Positions 7,932 through 17,700 of a DNA stretch of 64,000 nt are shown here, in pieces. The stretch is from Microcoleus vaginatus WJT46-NPBG5 (GTDB lineage: Bacteria; Cyanobacteriota; Cyanobacteriia; Cyanobacteriales; Oscillatoriaceae). The DNA lies in NCBI GenBank assembly GCA_019359355.1, contig JAHHHM010000001.1, positions 372,001 through 436,000 on the forward strand, written 5' to 3'. The notes below the pieces were generated by a model. The model searched no databases. It was not told the DNA's origin and was given only the letters and a program-made list of their open reading frames with translations. A program made the translations under genes and the position numbers. Every line of letters begins with the position of its first letter. The stretch's first letter is position 1.

Positions 7932-10900
7932 ATGAGCCTACGTCGTAAAACACTGTTAATCGTTGGCGTGACGCTTGTCGGCTTGGTTGGCGTGCTGTAT
8001 GCTACCTGTTCCACGATCTTGTCGGGCAGCATGAAGCAAGCCGAGGAGGAAAACACCCGCCAAACGGTTAAGGGCGTCCTGAGTGTTTTTGCTCAAACCC
8101 AAGATGACTTTAACAGCCGCTTTGCCGATTGGTCGGCGTGGGATGAGACTTACAACTTTATGGAGGGCACGAACCCAGAATATATAGAAGCAAACTTAGA
8201 CCCAGTAACAGTGGCCAACTTAAAGATCAACCTTGCTTTATTTATCAACACTTCTGGCAAGATTGTCTATGGCACCGGCTTCGATATCAAAAACCAAAAA
8301 ACCATACCGATTCCAGAAGCATTACGCAGGCACTTGACTGTCTCTGACCGGCTGTTGACACACCCGACTCCAGATAGCAGCCTAGTAGGAATTATCATGC
8401 TGCCTGAAGGGCCAATGCTGATTATCTCCCGGCCCATTGTCACCACCCAAGGTACTGGCCCGATTGTGGGCAGCCTGATTTTTGGTCGCTATTTAGATGT
8501 CTCTCAAGTTGAGAAATTAGTGCGGATCGTGCGATTGCCGCTAACGGTGCACCGCGTTAAGGACACGAAACTGCCGCCAGAGTTTCAGGCAGTGCGAGAA
8601 GAATTGTTAAAGGTTAGCCCTTTGAAGGCCGGTTCTGAGCCGGCATCTGCGGTTAATCGCGCCAATTTGCCGGCTCAACCTACCCCGGCAGCGGAAAAGA
8701 ACCGACAAGCAATACCCGTTCATGTCAAGCCGTTAAACGAAGAGACGATTGCCGGTTACACCCTCATCCGTGACATTTACGATCAGCCGGCGCTAGTATT
8801 GCGAGTCGATATTCCCAGAGAAATTTACAAGCAAGGTCAGAAAAACTTAAACTATCTTTTGATGGCCCTAACCGTTGTCGGCTTAGGGTTTGGGGGTTGC
8901 ACAATTCTGCTTCTAGAGCGATTGGTTCTGTCTCGCTTAGGACATCTGACGCAGGATGTCAGCCGCATTGGTGAGTGCAGCGATCTTTCACTGCGGCTGT
9001 CGGTGATTGGCAAAGATGAGCTGTCAATCCTGGGACTGACGATTAATAAGATGCTGGCAGCTTTACAACAAGCTCAGAACCAGCAGCAAGAAAGCGAAGA
9101 ACGCCATCGCGCGGTTGTTGAGCAATCTTCAGAAGGAATTTGCTTAATAGACGTAAATACCTACCGCATCTTGGAAGCTAATCAAGCATTTGTCAATCTT
9201 CTAGGTTACTCGCCGGCAGAGATTCTCAAACTAAAGTTGTACGATATTGCCGTCTCTGATAACAAGAATGTTGATCACCACGTTGACCAGATTTTGGCAG
9301 CAACAGACCAAACAATTGGTGAACAACTCTACCGCCGGCAGGATGGTTCACTTGTCGAGGTAGAAGTTAGCGCCAACTCGATCTCTTATGGAGGTCGAAA
9401 AGTCTTATGTGCAGTTGTGCGGGACATTACAGAGCGAAAACAAGCCGAGAAGGCATTGCAACAAAGCCAGGAACGGCTTCGCAAACAAGATCAAGTGCTG
9501 GTAGAACTGGCAAAAAGTCGTAGTCTCATTCAAGGTGATTTGCAATCCGTGTGCCGGCAAGTCACCGAAACTGCCGCCATCACCTTAGAGGTTGATCGCG
9601 TGAGTGTGTGGCTGTATAACGAAGATCGTTCGATGCTTCATTGCTTTGATGCCTATGAACTTAATGCCAACCAACATACTTTAGATGATGAGCTGGCAGC
9701 GGTCGATTACCCCATTTACTTTAAAGCTTTAGAACAAGAGCGGACGCTGGTAGTGAGAGATGTGCGAACCGATGCGAGAACCCTTGAGTTTAACTCTTCC
9801 TACATGAACCCCCTGAATGTCGTCGCGCTGATCGATGCGCCGATCCGCGTCGGGGGTCAAATTGTGGGGGTTGTGTGTCACGAACAAACCGACACCCCCC
9901 GCGATTGGACACTGGATGAGCAAAACTTTGCCGGCTCAATTGCAGATTTAGTTTCCTTAAGTTTAGAAGCGCGAGATCGCCACCGGGTAGAGGCTGCGTT
10001 GGGCCAAGCGGAAGAGAAATATCGCATGATCTTTGAGAATGCGATTGAAGGCATTTTCCAGACCACGCCACAGGGGAAATATCTTAGCGCAAATCCCGCG
10101 CTGGCTCGCATTTATGGATATGCTTCCCCGGAAGAACTTATCAATAATGTAACGAATATATCTGAACAACTTTACGTTCACCCTAGCCGGCGTGAGCAAT
10201 TTATTGAGGCAATGCACAGCAACGGTGCAGTATCAAATTTTGAATCTCAAACTTATCGCAGAGATGGCAGCATTATTTGGGTGTCGGAAAATGCCCGTGT
10301 GGTGCGTGACGGGCTAGGGGAACTGCTTTACTATGAAGGCACCGTTGAAGACATTACAAAGCGCAAGGTAGTAGAAGAAGCGCTGCGCTACCAGCAAGAA
10401 CAATCTGAGCGTCTGCTACTCAATATTTTGCCAGAGTCGATTGCAGAGCGGTTAAAACAGGAGGAAGGCACAATTGCCGACAGTTTCGCTGAGGTTACTG
10501 TTTTGTTTGCCGATATTGTTGGCTTTACCGAACTTTCAAGCCATATCTCTCCCACGGAACTGGTCAACTTGCTGAATGAAATCTTCTCAGCCTTTGACCG
10601 GCTTGCCCACACGTACGAGTTGGAGAAGATTAAAACAATTGGTGATGCTTATATGGTTGTCGGTGGACTGCCGGTGCCTCGCGCGGATCATGCGGAGGCG
10701 ATTGCAGAAATGGCCATCGCCATGCAAAAAGCAATTGCTCTGTTTAATGATGCTACCCATCAACCGCTGAGTATCCGGATCGGCATTAATACCGGCCCTG
10801 TGGTTGCCGGTGTTATCGGTCTTAAAAAATTCATTTACGATCTATGGGGTGACACGGTTAATGTTGCCAGTCGAATGGAATCTCAAGGTATTGCGGACAC

Positions 10901-11033
10901 GATTCAAGTGACTTCAACCACTTATGAGCTATTGCGACATAAGTATTCGTTTGAAGAACGGGGTGCAGTCGAGGTGAAAGGCAAGGGAAAGATGACTACT
11001 TATCTCCTCACCGGCAGGGTTAAAGAGGGGTGA
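7932..11033 (+). CDS. adenylate cyclase 1: CHASE4-HAMP-PAS-GAF-PAS-class III cyclase
   Basis: A membrane-bound receptor cyclase predicted to make cAMP. A trans-membrane helix (about 8-28) is followed by an extracytoplasmic domain with the CHASE4 signature (DWSAWDETYNF, about 66-76), a second membrane helix (305-330), HAMP (330-382), PAS (390-505, ending DITERK), GAF (525-690), PAS (693-815, ending DITKRK), a linker with LLLNILPESIAERLK, and the catalytic domain from about 850. Metal-binding Asp861 (FADIVGF) and Asp905 (TIGDAY) are present. The purine-selecting pair is Lys901 and Asp970 (IYDLWGDTVN), the adenine-type pair, so this should be an adenylate, not guanylate, cyclase. A Shine-Dalgarno AGGGAGAG supports the start. 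First of five related cyclases on this strand. Confidence 0.93.
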   Translation: MSLRRKTLLIVGVTLVGLVGVLYATCSTILSGSMKQAEEENTRQTVKGVLSVFAQTQDDFNSRFADWSAWDETYNFMEGTNPEYIEANLDPVTVANLKINLALFINTSGKIVYGTGFDIKNQKTIPIPEALRRHLTVSDRLLTHPTPDSSLVGIIMLPEGPMLIISRPIVTTQGTGPIVGSLIFGRYLDVSQVEKLVRIVRLPLTVHRVKDTKLPPEFQAVREELLKVSPLKAGSEPASAVNRANLPAQPTPAAEKNRQAIPVHVKPLNEETIAGYTLIRDIYDQPALVLRVDIPREIYKQGQKNLNYLLMALTVVGLGFGGCTILLLERLVLSRLGHLTQDVSRIGECSDLSLRLSVIGKDELSILGLTINKMLAALQQAQNQQQESEERHRAVVEQSSEGICLIDVNTYRILEANQAFVNLLGYSPAEILKLKLYDIAVSDNKNVDHHVDQILAATDQTIGEQLYRRQDGSLVEVEVSANSISYGGRKVLCAVVRDITERKQAEKALQQSQERLRKQDQVLVELAKSRSLIQGDLQSVCRQVTETAAITLEVDRVSVWLYNEDRSMLHCFDAYELNANQHTLDDELAAVDYPIYFKALEQERTLVVRDVRTDARTLEFNSSYMNPLNVVALIDAPIRVGGQIVGVVCHEQTDTPRDWTLDEQNFAGSIADLVSLSLEARDRHRVEAALGQAEEKYRMIFENAIEGIFQTTPQGKYLSANPALARIYGYASPEELINNVTNISEQLYVHPSRREQFIEAMHSNGAVSNFESQTYRRDGSIIWVSENARVVRDGLGELLYYEGTVEDITKRKVVEEALRYQQEQSERLLLNILPESIAERLKQEEGTIADSFAEVTVLFADIVGFTELSSHISPTELVNLLNEIFSAFDRLAHTYELEKIKTIGDAYMVVGGLPVPRADHAEAIAEMAIAMQKAIALFNDATHQPLSIRIGINTGPVVAGVIGLKKFIYDLWGDTVNVASRMESQGIADTIQVTSTTYELLRHKYSFEERGAVEVKGKGKMTTYLLTGRVKEG

Positions 11034-11179
11034 GTTGCCAGGGTGCCGATTCAAGGAATTTCTGCCATTTTTCCTATTTGATTCGAGCGTTTTTTTAGCC
11101 TAGACGCAGCTGTGCCGGTGGGCATCTACAACCTAAAATAACGAATAACTTTTAGTAACAACTCATCTATTTTTGTTTT

Positions 11180-12223
11180 ATGAAACAACTTAAATTTGTT
11201 AAAAAATTCAAACTTCGATTTTATATTCTTACCATTACCCTGCTTGTCTCTTTAATTATTTTTCCTTGGCAGCAGCTTTACAAAACAGACGAATCTTCGA
11301 TTGCTACGGTTGCGGAAGAAGTGGTAAAAACCACCGTTGTTGCTGAACCCGTTCAGCCAATCCCACTGGATATCAAACTAAATAACAAAAAAGTTGTTTT
11401 GGGAGATAAACTTTTCCATGACCCGCAGCTTTCTCACAATAATACGATTTCCTGTGCAAGTTGCCACGGTTTGAAAACAGGAGGCGTGGATCGCTCACCC
11501 TTTTCCTTTGGCATCAACGGTGCGGTCGGTTTTTTCAATGCTCCTACAGTTTATAACAGCGGATTCAATTTTAAACAAAACTGGGATGGGCGTTCTGATA
11601 CTTTAGAATCTCAGATTGATAGCACTGTTCAAAATCCGATCAGCATGGGTGAGACTTGGCCAGAAATTGTTAAAAAACTGAAGAAATCTCCAGAGTATGT
11701 TAAAGTTTTTAACGATTTGTACTCGAATGGCATTACCGGCGACAATATCAAAGACGCCATTGCAACTTTTGAGCGATCTTTATATACGCCTAATTCCCGA
11801 TTTGATAAGTTTTTGAGAGGAGATAAAAATGCTATTACTGAAGAAGAAAAAGAAGGCTATCACATTTTTAAAGATTATGGCTGTGTGAGCTGCCATCAAG
11901 GCGTTAACTTGGGCGGAAATTTATTTCAGAAATTTGGCATTATCAGCGACCCGTTTGCCGGTCGGAAGGTTAAAAAAGCCGATTTAGGACGCTATAATAT
12001 CACCGGCAATGAAGAAGATCGGTATGTTTTTAAGGTGCCGAGTCTGCGAAATATCACTCTGACCCCCCCTTATTTTCACGATGGTTCAATCAAAACCATT
12101 GAACAAGCTATTGCTGTGATGGCACAATATCAATTAGGACGTCAGCTATCACCCGAACAGCTCGATTTGATGAGCAAGTTCCTGAGAACCCTAAATGGTG
12201 AATATCAAGGGAAGCCATTATGA
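11180..12223 (+). CDS. di-heme cytochrome c peroxidase / MauG-family protein
   Basis: A 347-residue exported protein with an N-terminal membrane or signal helix (about 14-32), then two c-type heme motifs, CASCH (92-96) and CVSCH (235-239). Other family blocks are FHDPQLS, FNAPTVYNS, NWDGRSDTLE, FERSLYTPNSRFDKF and YFHDGS near the C-terminus. Such proteins reduce hydrogen peroxide or oxidise partner proteins in the periplasm. The last four bases (ATGA, 12220-12223) overlap the start of the next cyclase, so the two are probably translationally coupled and function together, perhaps as a redox or peroxide input to the cyclase (inference). No obvious ribosome-binding site precedes the ATG. Confidence 0.93.
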   Translation: MKQLKFVKKFKLRFYILTITLLVSLIIFPWQQLYKTDESSIATVAEEVVKTTVVAEPVQPIPLDIKLNNKKVVLGDKLFHDPQLSHNNTISCASCHGLKTGGVDRSPFSFGINGAVGFFNAPTVYNSGFNFKQNWDGRSDTLESQIDSTVQNPISMGETWPEIVKKLKKSPEYVKVFNDLYSNGITGDNIKDAIATFERSLYTPNSRFDKFLRGDKNAITEEEKEGYHIFKDYGCVSCHQGVNLGGNLFQKFGIISDPFAGRKVKKADLGRYNITGNEEDRYVFKVPSLRNITLTPPYFHDGSIKTIEQAIAVMAQYQLGRQLSPEQLDLMSKFLRTLNGEYQGKPL

Positions 12224-14691
12224 AATTGACCAAGCTGCACGTAAAAATTGCGCTTGCTTCAGTTGCGTTAACAATCTTCAGTTTTTTATTGATCAAATTT
12301 TTGTCAGTTGATTTTATCGAACACGATCGATATAACACCTATTTAGGTCAGCTCAACGAAATTGATGCTACACTCAATAAAAATGTCTTTGAATTGAGAT
12401 ATGGAAATTTAAATCATTATGATCCGATTATTACTGGCATTGAAAAACTTAAAGTTCTAGAAAAGAGATTGATAAAATCTCCAAATTATATTGATACAGA
12501 AGGACAAAAAAAGCTCAAGCAAATTCTCAAAGACTACACATCAATTCAGCAAAAAAAAGAAGAGTTAATAGAACAATTTAAATCAAAAAATGCGGTTCTT
12601 AAAAACTCTTTGTATTATTTCCCAATCTTAGCAACTGAGCTAGCGCAACAAGCTTCAACGGTGGATGATGAGTTGGCTATCCGTCTTAACGATCTGCTGC
12701 GCGACGTACTCATTTATAACTTGACGGCAAGTGAAGAACTTGCTCCAAAGATAAATCTTCAAATCGAAGAATTATTGAACAATCAAGAGCGGTACGCACT
12801 GACTGTGAGGGCTGCCGATCTTGAGCTAGCTATTGTTCATGTCAATATAATTTTAAAAAATAAACCAGCCGTCGATAAACTGCTAGAGGATTTGGTATCC
12901 TTACCAACCAATCAGCGCGGTGATGAGCTATATAGAACTTATACCCTTCAGTATGAAAAAGCTTTAAAAGCTGTTGGATTTTATCGGATTTTGCTCTATG
13001 TATTTTCAGTTATATTAATTAGCAGCATTTCCAGTTACATTATTCTAAAATTAAGAAAAGCCAGCCAGATAGTTAGTGCGGCTAAAGAAGAACTGCAACA
13101 AGCCTTGGAAGCAACACAGGAAGCTGAAGAAAAATATCGCAGCATCTTTGAAAATTCAACAGACGGAATTTTTCAAACGACTATTGACGGGAAATATATC
13201 AGTGCCAATCCTACCCTGGCCTACCTTTATGGCTATTCATCGCCGGCAGAACTCATTGAAAGTGTTACCAACATTAGTAAGCAACTTTATGTTAACTCCA
13301 ACCGGCGAACCGAGTTTGTTGCTGCTATGCAGAAAAACGATTCAATCTCGCAATTTGAATCTCAAGTTTATTGCAAAGACGGCAGTATTATTTGGATTTC
13401 TGAAAATGCCCGTACCGTTAAAGATAGTGCCGGCAACCTCCTCTACTATGAAGGCACTGTAGAAGACATTACCGAACGTAAGCGAGTGCAAGCCACTCTA
13501 CAAGAAAGTGAAAAACGCCTGCGAATGCAGCAAACCGCGCTGATGGAACTAGCCATGTGCCAGCCGCTTTACAGTGGCGAATTGAAGGCAGCATTGCGGG
13601 AGATTACCGAAACAGCAGCACGCACTTTGAGCGTAGCACGAACCAGTGTGTGGCTCTACAACCCAGATAAATCAGCACTGCTTTGCATTGATCTCTACGA
13701 ACTTCTTCGCTCCTACCATTCATCGGGAACTGAGCTACAAGCTGTTGATTATCCAGCCTATTTCAAAGCATTAGAAACTTACCGCGCCATCGCCGCACAT
13801 AAAGCCCACACAGACTCCCGCACAAAAGAGTTTTCACAATTCTATTTAACGCCTTTAGGAATTAACTCGATGTTAGATGTACCCATTCGCCTGGGTGGGC
13901 AACGCGTAGGGGTGCTGTGTTTAGAACACATCGGGCCGGCTCGACAATGGGCGCTAGAAGAACAAAACTTCGCAAGTTACTTAGCTTACATGACTTCTCT
14001 GGCAATGGAATCTTGTGATCGCAAACGAGCGCAAGAAGCACTGCGGGAAGAACAAGAAAAAGTTGAGCGCCTGCTTCTCAATATCTTGCCCCAACCGATT
14101 GCAGAACGCCTCAAACAAGAAACCGGCTCTATTGCTGACAGCTTCGAGGAAGTCACTGTCCTGTTTGCTGATATTGTAGGTTTTACTCAGCTTTCTGCCA
14201 CCATTTCTCCTACTCAACTTGTCGAGTTACTGAATGAAATCTTCTCAACCTTTGACCAGCTAGCAGAACGGCACGATTTAGAAAAGATCAAGACTATAGG
14301 GGATGCTTATATGGTAGTCGGCGGTCTTCCCATGCCGCGTTCAGATCATGCACAAGCAATCGCAGAAATGGCGATGGATATGCAGGAAGAAGTGGCCAAA
14401 TTTAGTGTAAAAAACGGGCAACCTTTTAACATTCGCATTGGAATTAATACCGGCCCTGTGGTTGCCGGCGTCATCGGACTTAAAAAATTCATTTACGATC
14501 TCTGGGGAGATACGGTCAACACCGCTAGCCGCATGGAATCTCACGGCATTGCCGGTGCAATTCAAGTCACAACGACTACCTACCAGTTATTACAAAATCA
14601 GTATAAATTTGAGAAACGAGGTCTTATTGAAGTAAAAGGCAAAGGCGAAATGGAAGCTTTTCTGCTCACCGGCAGAAAAGTGAGAGGCTAG
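12220..14691 (+). CDS. adenylate cyclase 2: DAHL-like sensor-PAS-GAF-class III cyclase
   Basis: A receptor cyclase of 823 residues. A membrane helix (about 8-30) and a second one (258-277) enclose an all-helical periplasmic part. That part begins with IDATLNKNVFELRYG and NHYDPI, matching the signature I know for the DAHL (double all-helical ligand-binding) domain; the assignment is by eye. There is no HAMP: a short coiled coil leads to PAS (303-420), GAF (435-600), the LLLNILPQPIAERLK linker and the cyclase domain (640-820) with FADIVGF, KIKTIGDAYM and IYDLWGDTVN. All metal and adenine-selecting residues are kept. It overlaps the peroxidase gene by ATGA. The sensor half is more AT-rich than the catalytic half, suggesting a sensor acquired separately. 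Confidence 0.9.
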   Translation: MKLTKLHVKIALASVALTIFSFLLIKFLSVDFIEHDRYNTYLGQLNEIDATLNKNVFELRYGNLNHYDPIITGIEKLKVLEKRLIKSPNYIDTEGQKKLKQILKDYTSIQQKKEELIEQFKSKNAVLKNSLYYFPILATELAQQASTVDDELAIRLNDLLRDVLIYNLTASEELAPKINLQIEELLNNQERYALTVRAADLELAIVHVNIILKNKPAVDKLLEDLVSLPTNQRGDELYRTYTLQYEKALKAVGFYRILLYVFSVILISSISSYIILKLRKASQIVSAAKEELQQALEATQEAEEKYRSIFENSTDGIFQTTIDGKYISANPTLAYLYGYSSPAELIESVTNISKQLYVNSNRRTEFVAAMQKNDSISQFESQVYCKDGSIIWISENARTVKDSAGNLLYYEGTVEDITERKRVQATLQESEKRLRMQQTALMELAMCQPLYSGELKAALREITETAARTLSVARTSVWLYNPDKSALLCIDLYELLRSYHSSGTELQAVDYPAYFKALETYRAIAAHKAHTDSRTKEFSQFYLTPLGINSMLDVPIRLGGQRVGVLCLEHIGPARQWALEEQNFASYLAYMTSLAMESCDRKRAQEALREEQEKVERLLLNILPQPIAERLKQETGSIADSFEEVTVLFADIVGFTQLSATISPTQLVELLNEIFSTFDQLAERHDLEKIKTIGDAYMVVGGLPMPRSDHAQAIAEMAMDMQEEVAKFSVKNGQPFNIRIGINTGPVVAGVIGLKKFIYDLWGDTVNTASRMESHGIAGAIQVTTTTYQLLQNQYKFEKRGLIEVKGKGEMEAFLLTGRKVRG

Positions 14692-14752
14692 GAACTAAAA
14701 TAAAGAATCAATGAAAATTGCAAATAATAACTAGCGATTAGCGCTTGATAAA

Positions 14753-17700
14753 ATGTCATCGAGAACTCTCACCAGCCGGATTTCAAAACGTTCTAAACAA
14801 ATACCACTTCGTCTCGTCCTCGTCGTGCCGTTTGTCATTGAAATCTTCGTGGCTGTGGGGTTAACCGGCTGGCTGTCGTTACGCAACGGGCAAAAAGCTG
14901 TGAATGACGTTGCAACCGAATTACGCAACGAAATTACCGCCCGCATTCAACTGCAACTTCAAACGTTTTTAACAACACCCCATCTCGTCAATCAAATCAA
15001 TGCGGATGCGATTCGTCTGGGTCAATTAAAAATTGACAACTTGCAGACTTTTGAGCGTCATTTCTGGCAGCAAATGCATTTATTCGATTCAGTTAGCGCG
15101 ATTTCTCTAGGCACAGCGACAGGAGAATATATTGGAGTTGAAAGTTCTAATAATGGCACTTTGCGAATTGCCATTACCGACCGCACCACTAAGGGAGATG
15201 GCTATCAATATGCCACTGACGCATTAGGAAATCGAACCCAATTAGTCAAAATTAATCCAAACTACGATCCGCGAAAACGACCGTGGTATATAGCTGCTCA
15301 ACAAGCCAGAAAATCCACTTGGAGTGAAATTTACCCAGTTTTTGGCGAGCCGAAGTTGACCATTACCGCCAGCCAACCGATCTACGACAACATCGGCAGA
15401 TTGAAAGGTGTTGTGATCACCGATCTCATCGTCTCAGAAATCGATGAATTTCTTCGCAGTTTAAAAATTGGTGAAACAGGAGAAACGTTCATCATAGAAC
15501 GCTCTGGAATGCTTGTGGCTTCTTCAACGCTTGAGCAGCCATTTACGATGAGTAAAAAAGGCACAATCCGGCGTCAAGCTTCAGAAATGAATGATCCCCT
15601 GATTCGTGCCACAACAAAACACCTCAAACAATTAACAGAACAGTTAACCCAACTAGACCGTAACTGTCAAAATATTAATTGCACAATTTCCACAACTTTT
15701 AACCTTAAAGGCGAACGGCAATTCGTGCAAATTACGCCTCTGGGAGGGGGCAGATCGGGAGAAGGAGAGAAGGGGAAAAGTTCCAAATTGTTAAATGCCG
15801 GCCCAACCAACAAGCTTTTCCAAGATCCTCCAGACTGGCTCATTGTTGTTGTCATTCCCGAAGCCGATTTCATGGCGCAGATCGAAGCCAATACCCGCTC
15901 CACGATTCTGCTGTGCACGGCAGCCTTATTTATCGCCATCTTGCTGGGGTTGCTGACTTCGCGCTGGATTGTTCGGCCTATTCTCCGGTTGAATGCTGCT
16001 GCTGTGGCCCTTTCTGAAGGAAACTGGAACCAGATCGTGCCGGTGGAACGCCAAGATGAACTGGGAATGCTGGCGCACACGTTTAACCAGATGACGGGAC
16101 AACTGCGCCTGCTGTATGCCGATTTAGAAGCAAATGTGGTGGAACTGATGCAGGCACAAAAATCCCTGCAACGTAACGAAGCAAAATATCGGGAACTTGT
16201 TGAGAACGCCAACAGCATCATTTTGCGCTTAGATACCGAAGGCAATATCACCTTTTTCAACGAATTTGCCCAAAGCTTTTTCGGCTACACAGAAGCGGAA
16301 ATTATCGGTTGCAAAGCCATCGGGACGATTATTCCCCAGACTGATTCAGCCGGCTCTGATCTGGTTGCAATGCTTGGGGATATTCTGCAAAACCCAGAAC
16401 TTTATCAGCTCAATGAAAATGAAAACATCCGACGCAATGGTGAGCGCGTTTGGGTGGCTTGGACAACGAAAGCATTGCGAGATACAAAGGGTAACTTCAC
16501 CGGCATCCTCTGCATTGGCAGTGATATTAGTGATCGCAAACGCGCAGAAAATGAACTGCACAAGGAAAGACGCTATTTGGCTGCGTTAGTGGAAGTACAA
16601 AGCCGGCTGCTGGCGTTTCAGGGCAACGGCAATTGCTATACAGAAATTCTAGAACCTTTAGGACAAGCTTCAAGAGCAAGCCGTGTTTATTTCTTTGAAA
16701 ATCACCGCGATGAAGCCAATCAGTTACTAACAAGTCAGCGTGCAGAATGGTGTGCGCCGGAGATTGAGCCAGAAATTGACAATCCCCTGTTGCAGAACCT
16801 TTCCTATAACGATTTCTTTCCCCGCTGGACGGAGATTTTATCTAGAGGCGAAGCGGTTGCCGGCAATATCAGTGAATTTCCCGAAAGTGAGCGGCAAATT
16901 TTAGAATCCCAAGGCATTCTTTCCCTGTTAATTTTGCCTCTAATTGTGAATGGGGAATTCTTCGGGTTTATTGGCTTTGATAACTGTCAAGAAGCCGTCA
17001 TTTGGCAACCGTCAGAAGTGGCTTTGCTGCGAGCAGCGGCGGCAGCAATTGCACTGCACAAAGAGCGCCTTATTGCACAAGATGCCCTGCAAAAAGCCAA
17101 GGAGAATTTAGAAATTCGCGTTTTAGAACGTACCGCACAATTGAGAGAAAGTGAAGACCGATTTCGTAAATTGTCTGAGGCGACCTTTGAAGGAATTGTT
17201 GTGGGCGAAGGCGGAAAAATTGCGGATGCCAATGAAGCGTTTGCTCGGATGTTTGGCTGCGAATCGAGTGAAAAAATTGGGGCGGATGTCCTAGAATATA
17301 TTGCCCCGGAGAATCGAGCGAAGGTGCGGCAAAATATGCTGGCCGGCAATGAAAATCCTTATGAAGCGATTGGCTTGAGAAAAGATGGATCGAGGTTTCC
17401 CATTGAGATTCAAGCAAAGGTAATTCCTTACCAGGGAAATCAGGTAAGGGTGGTTGCGATTCGGGATATCACAGAGCGCAAACAAGCTGAAGTTGCCCTG
17501 CGGGAGTCGGAGGAAAAGTTTTCCACGGCTTTTCGTCAAAGCCCTAATTCAATTACGATTTCTACGTTTCCCGATGGGCATTTAATTGATGTGAGTGATG
17601 GTTTTTCAGACATTACGCAGTATAGCCGGCTAGAAGTGATCGGTCGCACGACAGAATCATTGAACTTGTGGGTAAATTCAGAGGATCGTATCCAAATTCA

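Noticed and set aside
15667-16260. 197-codon minus-strand frame inside cyclase 3
   Set aside because: Antisense to HAMP and PAS coding sequence; Ser/Arg-rich without any domain.
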